Below, piece after piece: positions 18,041-26,211 of a stretch of 35,027 nucleotides of DNA. The position numbers and the translations under genes are program-made. The DNA lies in the NCBI GenBank assembly GCA_966128725.1, contig CBHYLN010000047.1, forward strand, positions 1-35,027, given 5' to 3'. The first letter of the stretch is position 1. Every line of letters starts with the position of its first letter. This stretch comes from JAFDZV01 sp966128725. Lineage in GTDB: Bacteria; Bacteroidota; Ignavibacteria; OLB7. The notes below the pieces were generated by a model. It saw only the letters and a list, made by a program, of their open reading frames with translations. It was not told the origin of the DNA and made no database searches.

Positions 18041-18265
18041 AATCAGCCTGGTACAGATGCCCGTGAACCGGATCAAGCGCGAGCGACACTTGTCCGGAAT
18101 ATGACCGCACGCCAACGTTGTACACGGCGCCAGGGAACGCGCCGCACTTTAGCTCGCGAATATACGCACGCGGCCTGCAATATAATCCGATGAAGATCGA
18201 CGTGTTTCCCTTGATTCACGCGATAGCAGCCACCACGCTGTCACGGGCAGCCCGCCTCCCCGCTG

Positions 18266-19000
18266 TCAGGTATCGGCACCAGGGGCCGCGAACACGCTGT
18301 CCCAGGCGCCAACAACCGCACGGGCGGCCTCAGGCAACGTGTGCGTCACCCCGCTTTCCGCCGCTATCGAGGTAACCCTGTATTCGGCGATGCCGCACGG
18401 GACAATCGCATCGAAGCGGGCAAGATCGGTGGTAACGTTCAACGCGAACCCGTGCATCGTGGTCCAGCGCGAGGCGCGCACGCCGATGGCGCACACCTTG
18501 CGGTCATCGCACCATACACCGCTCATCCCGGCACGCCGTCCGCCAACAAGGCCGTAGCCGGCGATCGCCCGTATGATAAGCTCCTCCACCGAACGCATGT
18601 ACCAGCCCAGATCCTCACGGAAGTCGGCAAGGCGGATGATCGGATACCCAACCAACTGCCCCGGCCCGTGATAGGTTACGTCGCCGCCGCGATCGACATC
18701 GAACACCTGGTATCCGTTGGCCTCCAGCAGCTCGCGCGACATCAGCAGATTGTTGTCGTTGCGCGCGTTCCGGCCCAGCGTGATCACGTCCGGATGTTCG
18801 CACAGCAGAAACGTGTTCGCGCGCTCGCCGGCAAGCACCTGCTCGAACACCTGGCGCTGGATATCCCACGCGCTGGCGTAATCAACGCGGCCAAGCCACA
18901 GGGCTTCCACCGATTCGGCCAACGTGGTCAGGTTCTCCCCCTGCGCGGCAACCAACGCGGCAACACGATCGGCATCGCCGCCGGCCGCGGTGGCATCCAT
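18266..19000 (-). CDS. lipB: Octanoyltransferase LipB
   Basis: 244 aa from ATG 19000, which has GAGG 3 bases upstream; ATG 19033 and a start at 19081 are alternatives. LipB moves octanoate from acyl carrier protein to the lipoyl domains of dehydrogenase complexes, the first step of lipoate synthesis. Family marks with this start: RGGDVTYHGPGQLVGYP (104-120), RKVCAIGVR with the catalytic Lys168, and IVPCGI with the catalytic Cys202. It follows lpdA on the same strand behind a strong hairpin. lipA (lipoate synthase) is not in the window. Cytoplasmic. Confidence 0.95.
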   Translation of the reverse strand: MDATAAGGDADRVAALVAAQGENLTTLAESVEALWLGRVDYASAWDIQRQVFEQVLAGERANTFLLCEHPDVITLGRNARNDNNLLMSRELLEANGYQVFDVDRGGDVTYHGPGQLVGYPIIRLADFREDLGWYMRSVEELIIRAIAGYGLVGGRRAGMSGVWCDDRKVCAIGVRASRWTTMHGFALNVTTDLARFDAIVPCGIAEYRVTSIAAESGVTHTLPEAARAVVGAWDSVFAAPGADT

Positions 19001-19125
19001 GGTCCTCGATTCGTTTTCCACAGCCGTCACCATGTACGGGTTCACAACGTTCAACCGCGAAACCGCGCGGAATGCGGGCAATCCGGCGTGCCTGCCGCCG
19101 AATCACGTACCGGTTGTCGTAACCG

Positions 19126-19152
19126 AGCGGGGCGCCCAGAAGGCGCCCCGCT
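19126..19152 (-). terminator. Hairpin after lpdA
   Basis: A perfect 11-bp stem, agcggggcgcc (19126-19136) with ggcgccccgct (19142-19152), and a 5-base loop. It starts 20 bases past the lpdA stop, the usual terminator position. No T-tract follows on the minus strand, so read-through into lipB is possible. Confidence 0.6.
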
Positions 19153-19172
19153 TCGTGTGTACCGGTGTTCGA

Positions 19173-20576
19173 TCAGATGTTCACGGCCTCGCCGTAGGCG
19201 TCGGCCGCGGCCTCCATCACCGCTTCGGAAAGCGTCGGATGGGCGTGGATCGTCTGCATCAGCGTTTCGGCGGTAGCCTCGGCGGCAATCGCCGTGCAGA
19301 TCTCGGCGATCATCTCCGTTGCCTCAACACCAACGATGTGCCCGCCCAGGATCTCGCCGTACTTGGCGTCGATCACCAGCTTCACGAAGCCGTCGGTCTC
19401 GCCGATCGCGCGCGCCTTGCCGCTGGCCTTGAACGGGAATCGACCGATCTTCACCTCGTAGCCCATCTCGCGGGCCTTGGCCTCGGTAAGGCCCACCGAC
19501 GCAACCTGTGGCTGGCAATACGTGCAGCCCGGGATGGTCCGGTAATTGATGCCGTGCGTGGCGTGGCCGGCAATGTGCTCGGCGGCCACCACGCCCTCGT
19601 GCGAGGCCTTGTGCGCAAGCCACGGCGCGCCGGCAACGTCGCCGATGGCGTAAATGCCCGGCACGTTGGTACGCAGGTACTCGTCCACCTTGATCCAGCC
19701 GCGCTCCATCGTCACGCCCAGCCCCTCAAGGCCCAGGTTTTCCGTGTTGCCAACAACACCAACGGCGTTCAGCGCGATATCGGCGGTCAACGTCTTCTCC
19801 TGTCCCGTCTTGTCCTGGATCAACACTTACACCCCGTAGCCAACCGTACGTGCCGAAAGCACCTTCGTCTCGGTCAGCACGTCAACCTTGCGCTTGCGGA
19901 AGGCGCGCTCCAGCTCCTTGGAACAGTCCGCATCCTCAACCGGCACGATGCGCGGCTGCATCTCGATGATGGTGACCTTGGTTCCGAACGCATTGTAGAA
20001 ATACGCGAACTCCACGCCGATCGCGCCGGCGCCGATCACGATCATCGACTTCGGGATCTCGTTCTGCAGCATGGCCTCGGTGGAGGTAATCACGCGCTTG
20101 AAATCCACATCGATGCCCGGGAACATGCGCGGGCGGGCGCCGGTGGCAATCATGATGGCGCGCGCGCTCAGCGTTTCGGTGACCTTGCCGTCCTTGTCGC
20201 GCACCTCAACCGTGCCCGGCTTCGGGATGAACCCGTTGCCGTTGAACACCGTAACGGCATTCTTCTTCATCAGGAATCCCACGCCGGAGGAGTTGACGTC
20301 GGCCACCTCGCGGCTGCGGGCAATCACGCGCGGGAAATCCACGGCCACCTTGTCGATGGTGAACCCGAAATCGGCCGCGTGATTCAGGAAGTGCATGTGC
20401 TCCGCGTTCTTCAGCAGAGCCTTGGTTGGGATGCAGCCCCAGTTCAAACAGACACCGCCCAGGCGGTCACGTTCCACAATCGCCGTCTTCAGCCCAAGCT
20501 GGTGGGCACGAATGGCGGCGGTGTACCCGCCCGGCCCGCTACCGATAACAATCAGGTCAAAGTTCTGGTCTGCCAT
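19173..20576 (-). pseudogene. lpdA: Dihydrolipoyl dehydrogenase, interrupted by one in-frame TAA
   Basis: Read across one stop, the frame gives a complete 467-codon dihydrolipoyl dehydrogenase (E3), the flavoenzyme that reoxidises lipoate in pyruvate and 2-oxoacid dehydrogenases. Seen: FAD-binding GSGPGG (12-17), the redox disulfide GGVCLNWGC (Cys43, Cys48), NAD-binding VIGAGAIGVEF (180-190), second FAD motif YAIGDVAG, and the active-site HAHPTLSE near the C-terminus (His446, Glu451). Codon 250 is TAA (19827-19829), between SARTVGYGV and VLIQDKTG; both halves are in the same frame, so this is a substitution, not a frameshift. The next codon is GTG and could restart translation. A single base change from GAA, AAA or CAA would produce it. 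Possible meanings: recent inactivation, sequence error, strain polymorphism, or a split two-chain enzyme. ATG 20576 lacks a Shine-Dalgarno but follows a good promoter. Confidence 0.85.
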
Positions 20577-20719
20577 TGGGATTCGTTCGGTTCAGGATTG
20601 AGATGAAGCGGACACTGGCTGGCTGTTTCGGACGGGCGTTGGGAATCACAGCCCGGCTTCCGCCATGGTCGCGCGCTGCTCGGGCTGCTTGGTTGATTGG
20701 CGCTGCCCGCGAGAGGAAT

Positions 20720-20750
20720 CAAAGTTACTGAAGGGGCCGTGGCACGCAAA
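20720..20750 (-). promoter_or_regulatory. Bacteroidota-type promoter of lpdA
   Basis: On the minus strand TTTG (20747-20750) is followed by exactly 19 bases and TAACTTTG (20720-20727), a full match to the TTTG-N19-TAnnTTTG consensus of the Bacteroidota main sigma factor. Transcription would start near 20713 and give a leader of roughly 135 bases before lpdA. It sits in the 287-base gap between the sugar-type permease gene and lpdA. Confidence 0.6.
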
Positions 20751-20863
20751 GCAGCAGGGCCACGGTGTTACAGTTTGAGTACAACCGCGCCGGGCGCCAG
20801 CATGCAGCAGCGGCCTGGCCCGACCTCGGGGCACAGCTCACAGCGCGCGCAACGGCGCACGCC

Positions 20864-21703
20864 CTACTCCTTCACCGCCCCGGCGGTCATGCCCTGGATG
20901 ATCTGCCGCTGGAAGATGATGAACAGCAGAATCACCGGCAGCGCCGAGATACTGGCGCCGGCCATAAGATGGCCCCAGTCGATGGACTGGTTCCCCAGAT
21001 ACGCCGCAAGGCCCACCGTCAGCGTTCGCCGGCTATCCTTGTTGGCGAACAGGAACGGGTACAGGAACGTGTTCCAGGTGGTCAGGAACTGGTACACCGC
21101 CAGCACCACCAGCATCGGGCGCGATAGCGGCATCACCACGCGGAACAGGATGCGCCAGTCGCCGGCGCCGTCGATACGGGCGGCGTCCTCGATTTCCTGC
21201 GGCAGGTTCTGGATGTACTGCCGCATCAGGAAGATGCCGAACGGCGTCACCAGCGATGGCACGATCAGCGCCCAATAGGTATCGATCCAGCCGAACGTGA
21301 CGATCAGCCGGTACAACGGAATCATCACCACCTGCGGCGGCACCATCAACATGGCCACCACGGTGAACAGCCAGAACCCGCGCACCGGCAATCGGCGCCG
21401 CGCCAGCGCATACCCCACCATCGTGCAGAACAGCACGTTGCCCACGGTGACCGCCGTGGACACCAGCATCGAGTTCAGGAAGTAAATCCCGAAGGAGTTC
21501 AGCGAGAGAACATCGACATAGTTGTCCAGCGTGAACGGTCCGGCCAGCATCGGCAGAAACGATGACAGATCCGGATTCTGCGAGCGCAGCGAGATCACCA
21601 CCATCCAGACAAGCGGAAACAGCATACCCGCCAGCACGGCCAGAAGCACGAGATGGAGAACCACGCGCGCCGGACGAATCGGTTGCTTAACGATAAAGGC
21701 CAT
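20864..21703 (-). CDS. Sugar-type ABC transporter permease (MalG/CUT1 family)
   Basis: 279 aa, the usual MalG-like length, with six predicted membrane helices (first near residues 15-37). The cytoplasmic EAA loop EIEDAARIDGAGDWRILFRV followed by VMPLSRPML is the contact site for the ATPase subunit. FLTTWNTFLYPFLF and the C-terminal QRQIIQGMTAGAVKE are also family-typical. Permeases of this type pair with a MalF-like permease, a binding protein and an ATPase; none is in the window, so the substrate cannot be stated. The start at ATG 21703 overlaps the end of nadD by 17 bases, so it is probably translated from the same message as nadD. Confidence 0.9.
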   Translation of the reverse strand: MAFIVKQPIRPARVVLHLVLLAVLAGMLFPLVWMVVISLRSQNPDLSSFLPMLAGPFTLDNYVDVLSLNSFGIYFLNSMLVSTAVTVGNVLFCTMVGYALARRRLPVRGFWLFTVVAMLMVPPQVVMIPLYRLIVTFGWIDTYWALIVPSLVTPFGIFLMRQYIQNLPQEIEDAARIDGAGDWRILFRVVMPLSRPMLVVLAVYQFLTTWNTFLYPFLFANKDSRRTLTVGLAAYLGNQSIDWGHLMAGASISALPVILLFIIFQRQIIQGMTAGAVKE

Positions 21704-22307
21704 GCTGCTGGAAATAATGAATCACGTCATCAGGACAACGATACCGCACCGATCGGCCGGCCGCGACCCGCTCGCGGATGTCGGTGGAGGATATCTCAAC
21801 AAGCGGAGCCGCAACGGCGATCACCGGCACACCGGGCAACACCTCCGCCGGCAATACAACACCGGGCCGCGCCACCGCGACGATGCCCGCCATCGCCGCG
21901 ATATCGTGCGGACGGCGCCAGCCGGGAAAGTCGCGCACGGCATCGGCGCCAAGCATGAGGCGCAGCCTGGCCGCAGGCAGCGCCGCGCGCAGCCAGGCAA
22001 GCGTATCAACCGTGTAGCTGATGCTGCCGGCATCCAGTTCGTGACGCGACATCACGAATCGCGGATTGCCGGCGATCGCCAGCTCAACCATCGCAGCGCG
22101 GTGCGCGGCCGGCGTAATCGCGCGGCCGTTCATCTTGTGCGGCGGCCGGTACGCGGGCATGAACAGCACCACATCGGCGCCAAGCTGCTCGGCCGCGCAT
22201 TCGGCCAGCAGCAGGTGCGCGTTGTGGATGGGGTCGAACGTGCCGCCGAACAGGATCACCGAATCGGCATCGCGCAGGATCGCTGGCAGCTCGGCGCTCG
22301 CGTTCAT
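21687..22307 (-). CDS. nadD: Nicotinate-nucleotide adenylyltransferase
   Basis: 206 aa. NadD joins nicotinate mononucleotide and ATP to deamido-NAD in NAD synthesis. Seen: ILFGGTFDPIHNAHLLLAE (about residues 18-36) with the nucleotidyltransferase HxGH-like motif (here HNAH), VLFMPAYRPPHK, the LMLGADAVRDFPGW stretch that binds the substrate, and ISSTDIRERVAAG near the C-terminus for ATP. It overlaps the glycosyltransferase gene upstream by 4 bases (ATGA) and the permease gene downstream by 17, so all three are probably translationally coupled. Confidence 0.96.
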   Translation of the reverse strand: MNASAELPAILRDADSVILFGGTFDPIHNAHLLLAECAAEQLGADVVLFMPAYRPPHKMNGRAITPAAHRAAMVELAIAGNPRFVMSRHELDAGSISYTVDTLAWLRAALPAARLRLMLGADAVRDFPGWRRPHDIAAMAGIVAVARPGVVLPAEVLPGVPVIAVAAPLVEISSTDIRERVAAGRSVRYRCPDDVIHYFQQHGLYR

Positions 22308-23035
22308 GCGCCGGCCTCATCGCCCGGAGCGGGCAACGCAATACCCGCGGTGACCGTTTCCAGCACGCCCATCGTGCGCCCGTCGGGCGCCAGCCGGGAG
22401 CGTTCGGCAAGCAGCCGCGCAAGCGATTCGGCGTCGTCCACATCGTACCACATCGGAAGCTCCTCCACTGCCAGGCCCGCCACCTGCGCGGCGGCAAGCA
22501 GCGCACCGCACAGCGCGGGCGTGCTGTACGGCATACCGCGCAACAGCTCGGGCCGCAGGCCGCTGGTGGCCAGCAAATAATATCCTCCATCCTCGGCCGG
22601 GCCAATCACCGCGTCGTTGCTATCCAGCACCTCGAACGCTGCCTTCACGTACTCGCCGGGCAGGGTTGGATGGTCGGTCCCGATCGCGCAGGCGCGAGGG
22701 CACCCGTCGGCGACGGCCTCGGCGAACGCCGATTCCAGCCGATCGCCCAGTGTGCCGGGATGCTGGGGCCTGATCAACCATCCCGCCGCCCCCTCGCGGG
22801 TATCGCCAAGCAACTCGCGCATCGCATCGATATCGTCCGCGTTGGCCACGTACAACACCGGCTGGATGCCATCGGCGCGGAATCCGGCGTATTGGTCCAG
22901 CGCATCCAGCAGGAAGGCACGGTACAGCGCGCAAGCGCCCTCGGGTGTCAACGGCGGCACAAGCCGCGTTTTCACCTGGCCGGCTCGCGGGTACTTCGCG
23001 AAGACCATCAGGCGTTGGTTGAAAACCGCGCTCAC
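22304..23035 (-). CDS. DUF2064 / TIGR04282-family glycosyltransferase-like protein
   Basis: 243 aa from GTG 23035. The start is uncertain: ATG 23008 would cut the first beta-strand (QRLMVFAKYP) that begins this fold, so GTG 23035 is preferred although neither has a Shine-Dalgarno; longer frames overlap the gene ending at 23100. Family marks: FAKYPRAGQVKTRLVPPL, the CAIGTDHPTLPGEYV stretch with an Asp in the metal-binding place, and VIGPAEDGGYYLLA. This is a GT-A-like fold, related to nucleotidyltransferases. Members are named from similarity and their donors are mostly unknown. It is coupled to nadD by a 4-base overlap. Confidence 0.85.
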   Translation of the reverse strand: MSAVFNQRLMVFAKYPRAGQVKTRLVPPLTPEGACALYRAFLLDALDQYAGFRADGIQPVLYVANADDIDAMRELLGDTREGAAGWLIRPQHPGTLGDRLESAFAEAVADGCPRACAIGTDHPTLPGEYVKAAFEVLDSNDAVIGPAEDGGYYLLATSGLRPELLRGMPYSTPALCGALLAAAQVAGLAVEELPMWYDVDDAESLARLLAERSRLAPDGRTMGVLETVTAGIALPAPGDEAGA

Positions 23036-23099
23036 GATAAAAAGCGGAGGAGTGTGAATCCCGGCAGCAGCCGCTGCCACGGGCGTGCAGGGCCACGGC

Positions 23100-24674
23100 T
23101 CATGGTTCGGTGGGGGATTGGTTTGTATCGGCCCGATGCGCATCGCCCGTGCCGGCCGCATTGCCGGCCGAGTCGCCGCCGGGCGTATTGCCGCGACCTT
23201 CACCGGAGGCCGAATCATGCGGCACATCCGTTGAGCCTTCGGCCCGCGATCCGCCCGCTGGCGCTGCACCAGCGGATGCGTGGCGCTCGCGCTGCTTTCC
23301 GGGCTCGTCGGTCCGGCGTGATTCCTTCGGCCGCCCCCCGTGCTGGCGTGCATCGTTGCCACGCTGGCGCGAACGGTCGGCGCCGCCGGCAGCGGATCGT
23401 TCGCCGGCAACGGGTTCGGCCACCGCGCGCGCTCCACTGCGCAGCTCGTGAAGCTCCACCAACGTCATCGATTCCCACTCGTCGGTTGCCGCATGGTGCA
23501 GGAAGATGATGTCGCGGAAGATGTCGATCTTCTGCACCCTCCCCTCACCCTTGGCCGTGCGCACCGTCGACTCCAGCGGCGGAAAGCGCTTCAGACCGTT
23601 CACATACGAATCCAACTCGTACAGCAGGCAGCACTTCAATCGCCCGCACTGGCCCGACAGTTTTGTTGGATTAAGCTGAAGGCTCTGCGTCTTTGCGTGG
23701 TCCAGCGTGATATGCTCGTAGCGCCCAAGATGTGTTGTGCAGCATAGCTCGCGCCCACAGATCCCGACACCCCCGATACGCTTGGCTTCGTCGCGCACGG
23801 CGATCTGGCGGAGCTCGATCCGTGTCCGGAAAATCGAAGCAAGGTCACGCACCAGCTCGCGGAAATCAACACGCCCTTCGGCCGTGAAGTAAAACGTTAT
23901 CCTGTGATGGTCGAACTGCCACTCGGCGTCCACAAGCTTCATCGGCAGGGCGAATGCCTCGATCCGCGCGCGGCATACGCGCATGGCCTCGAGTTCCGAG
24001 GCCCGGTTGCGATTGTGCCGCTCGGCATCCTGCACCGACGCCTTGCGCAGCAACGCCGAAAGCGGCTCGCCGCCCAACTGCTTGGCTTTACGTTTGGCAT
24101 GCACCAACGAGCCGGTCATCGAAACAAAGCCGGCATCGGTGCCGCGTTCGCTGTCGACAAGCACAAGATCGTTCACGCGCAGCGGCAACTCCGGGTCGGG
24201 CACCACAACGAACTCCCGACGTGCGCCCTTGTACTGCACCTCGATAACGCGACGATCGTCCTCGTACACATAATCGCGCACAACCAGATCAACCAACGAG
24301 CCCACGCCGCAGCCGCCGGTGCCGCAGCCGCCCGATCCGCAGTTGCCATCCGAGCCACAGCCGGCGGAGCATTTGGATTCGCGCCCGCGCAACGTTGGCG
24401 ACACCATCTGCTCGGCAAGATTCGTGGCTTCGCCGGCATTGGCCCAGGCCCGATCCACCGCGCGCCGATAGCCCTCGCGCGGTACCGCGGCCTCGTGGCC
24501 CGTATCGGCGCTACCGTGATCGGCGCTACCGTGATCGGCGTGACTGTGATCGGCGTGATCGTGCATCGTCCCCTGGCCGCCACCAGTGCCATCATCATTA
24601 TCGTGCCCGCCAGACGCGGCCATGTCACCACGCGATGGGTTCGCGGATCCTTCGGGATATATATCTGCTTGCAT
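23100..24674 (-). CDS. ricT: PSP1-domain protein, RicT/YaaT family
   Basis: 524 aa from ATG 24674. The central PSP1 domain (about residues 150-400) has the family block KRIGGVGICGRELCC, SLQLNPTKLSGQCGRLKCC and YELDSYVNGLKRFPP. In Bacillus subtilis the homologue RicT (YaaT) acts with RicA and RicF in an Fe-S-binding complex that affects RNase Y and development. Just before the domain is a Cys-rich stretch (SKCSAGCGSDGNCGSGGCGT) as in other Bacteroidota members. The N-terminus also has a His/Asp-rich part coded by a tandem repeat, and the last 110 or so residues are low complexity (Gly, Arg, Ser, Glu), much longer than the Bacillus protein. It follows holB, a neighbour it also has in Bacillus, which supports the call. 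Confidence 0.9.
   Translation of the reverse strand: MQADIYPEGSANPSRGDMAASGGHDNDDGTGGGQGTMHDHADHSHADHGSADHGSADTGHEAAVPREGYRRAVDRAWANAGEATNLAEQMVSPTLRGRESKCSAGCGSDGNCGSGGCGTGGCGVGSLVDLVVRDYVYEDDRRVIEVQYKGARREFVVVPDPELPLRVNDLVLVDSERGTDAGFVSMTGSLVHAKRKAKQLGGEPLSALLRKASVQDAERHNRNRASELEAMRVCRARIEAFALPMKLVDAEWQFDHHRITFYFTAEGRVDFRELVRDLASIFRTRIELRQIAVRDEAKRIGGVGICGRELCCTTHLGRYEHITLDHAKTQSLQLNPTKLSGQCGRLKCCLLYELDSYVNGLKRFPPLESTVRTAKGEGRVQKIDIFRDIIFLHHAATDEWESMTLVELHELRSGARAVAEPVAGERSAAGGADRSRQRGNDARQHGGRPKESRRTDEPGKQRERHASAGAAPAGGSRAEGSTDVPHDSASGEGRGNTPGGDSAGNAAGTGDAHRADTNQSPTEP
24504..24563. repeat. Four 15-base tandem repeats inside ricT
   Basis: Units at 24504, 24519, 24534 and 24549, consensus atcggcgctaccgtg; the first two are identical and the other two differ at a few positions. 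Read on the minus strand they code a His/Asp/Ala/Gly/Ser run with HADH-type motifs. The length is a multiple of three, so copy-number change keeps the frame. Confidence 0.85.
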
Positions 24675-24756
24675 CGAGGCAATGCTACTGCGTGGATGGG
24701 GTCCCGATGCGGCACCGGCATCAAGCCCGGCGCCGTTCGTGTGTGCCGGAGATAGC

Positions 24757-25914
24757 CTACGCAACGCGCGAAAGAGTCGTGCTTTGATAACACGCCTCTT
24801 CCAGACGCAAAGCCAGTACCGTGAACACCAGGGGAATCTGCGCATTGCCGCGAATGGCGCGGATGCTTGTCTCCACTGCCGCGATCATGCGGTCAAGCGG
24901 GGCGTGCGCAAATCTAGTATCGAAGCTCTGAATATCGCTCAACTGATCCTGATTCACCACCATCTGTTCCGAGCCGGTAAGCCTGTACACCAGAACGTCG
25001 CGCATCCACAGCGCAAGCAGCACAAGCACGCGCTCGCAGTGAACGCGGTCGGCGCCGCCGGCCAGGCGCTCGATCTCGGCGTGCAGCGCCACCGGACTCC
25101 GCCGCAGCGAAGTGCGGAAGAACGACACAACATCGCCGCGCAACTGGTTCAGATCGCCGGAAAGCAGCTCCACCGCCCGGCTGTAGCTGCCACCTGCCAG
25201 CTTGGAAAGCAACGAAGCCGTGGTGCGGTCGGTGCCGGTACGCTCGGCCAGCGCACGGGCGATCTCGTCGTCGGTGAGCTGGTCGAACCGGATCTCCTGG
25301 CAACGCGACAGGATCGTGGGCAGCAGGCGTTCGCGCTGCGATGAGGTCAGGATCAGCAACGTGTTCGGGGCCGGCTCCTCCAGCGTCTTCAGGAACGCGT
25401 TGGCGGCCTCCTCCCCCATCTGATGCGCTTCGCTTACGATAACGATGCGCCATCCTTCCTCGGTCGCCGCGAAGCCGATATCGCGTTTGACTTCGCGGAT
25501 GGAGGAGATCTTGATCTGGTTGGCCCTGGGGATCGTGATGTTGTGGTACGGGTCGGCCGCCTTCACGGCAATCTGTTCCTGAATCAACGTAATCTCGCCG
25601 TCGCTCAGCTTCAGCATGGCCGAATCACCCCGGCTGTCCTCACCCTTGCCGCTTGGCAGCGCGAACACGAACCGCACGTTCGCATTCTGCAAATGCGCCA
25701 CCGTTGTGCATCCATGGCATGCGCCACAGGCAACGGTGCGACCCTCCAACGGCGCCTGGCACCGCAGCACCTTGGCAATCTCGATGGCAACCGCATCCTT
25801 GCCGATCCCTTCCTGCCCGGTGAACAGCCACGCATGCGGCACCCGCGACGCCGCAAGCGCGGCGCGCACGATGCCCTTGGCACGGCGTTGACCGATGATA
25901 GCTTCCCACGACAT
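24757..25914 (-). CDS. holB: DNA polymerase III subunit delta'
   Basis: 385 aa. Start ATG 25914 (MSWEAIIGQRRAKGIVRAAL) fits the family; the frame is open to 26037 but the extra residues do not. Seen: HAWLFTGQEGIGKDAVAIEI, a P-loop remnant in which the Ser/Thr after the Lys is Asp, as expected for the non-hydrolysing clamp-loader subunit; a Cys cluster CGACHGC of the zinc module; IREVKRDIGF; ANAFLKTLEEPAPNTLLIL; and LLPTILSRCQEIRF with the SRC motif. It opens the sliding clamp together with delta and gamma/tau. A divergent plus-strand gene starts at 26212, so promoters for both should lie in 25915-26211. Confidence 0.93.
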   Translation of the reverse strand: MSWEAIIGQRRAKGIVRAALAASRVPHAWLFTGQEGIGKDAVAIEIAKVLRCQAPLEGRTVACGACHGCTTVAHLQNANVRFVFALPSGKGEDSRGDSAMLKLSDGEITLIQEQIAVKAADPYHNITIPRANQIKISSIREVKRDIGFAATEEGWRIVIVSEAHQMGEEAANAFLKTLEEPAPNTLLILTSSQRERLLPTILSRCQEIRFDQLTDDEIARALAERTGTDRTTASLLSKLAGGSYSRAVELLSGDLNQLRGDVVSFFRTSLRRSPVALHAEIERLAGGADRVHCERVLVLLALWMRDVLVYRLTGSEQMVVNQDQLSDIQSFDTRFAHAPLDRMIAAVETSIRAIRGNAQIPLVFTVLALRLEEACYQSTTLSRVA

Positions 25915-26211
25915 GAGCCAGTCCGGATACGATAATGGACAGACGGTAGCCACCCCAGCCCCGCGCAATGCGGGCAGAAACCGATGGTGGTTGGGTTGTA
26001 GATGGCGCAATGTATCGAAGAACCTTCGAGGGTGCAATCACAAGGCTGAACAGCCGGCGGGATATCTCCGGCCGGCCGATGCCTCGCGGCACGATAAACC
26101 CGGCGGCGATTGTAGGATCAGAGACGCCGTTGACGGAAATTGTGGGGCGCCTGTATCGGCATCCCAACAAACGCGTCCGCTTCCGTCGATCGCGCCAAAC
26201 CGGAACTTTCA

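Noticed and set aside
19824..19829. TAA in lpdA as a programmed recoding site (for example selenocysteine or pyrrolysine)
   Set aside because: TAA is not used for either residue, no downstream structure was seen, and TAA ends other genes here. A point change or split gene is simpler.
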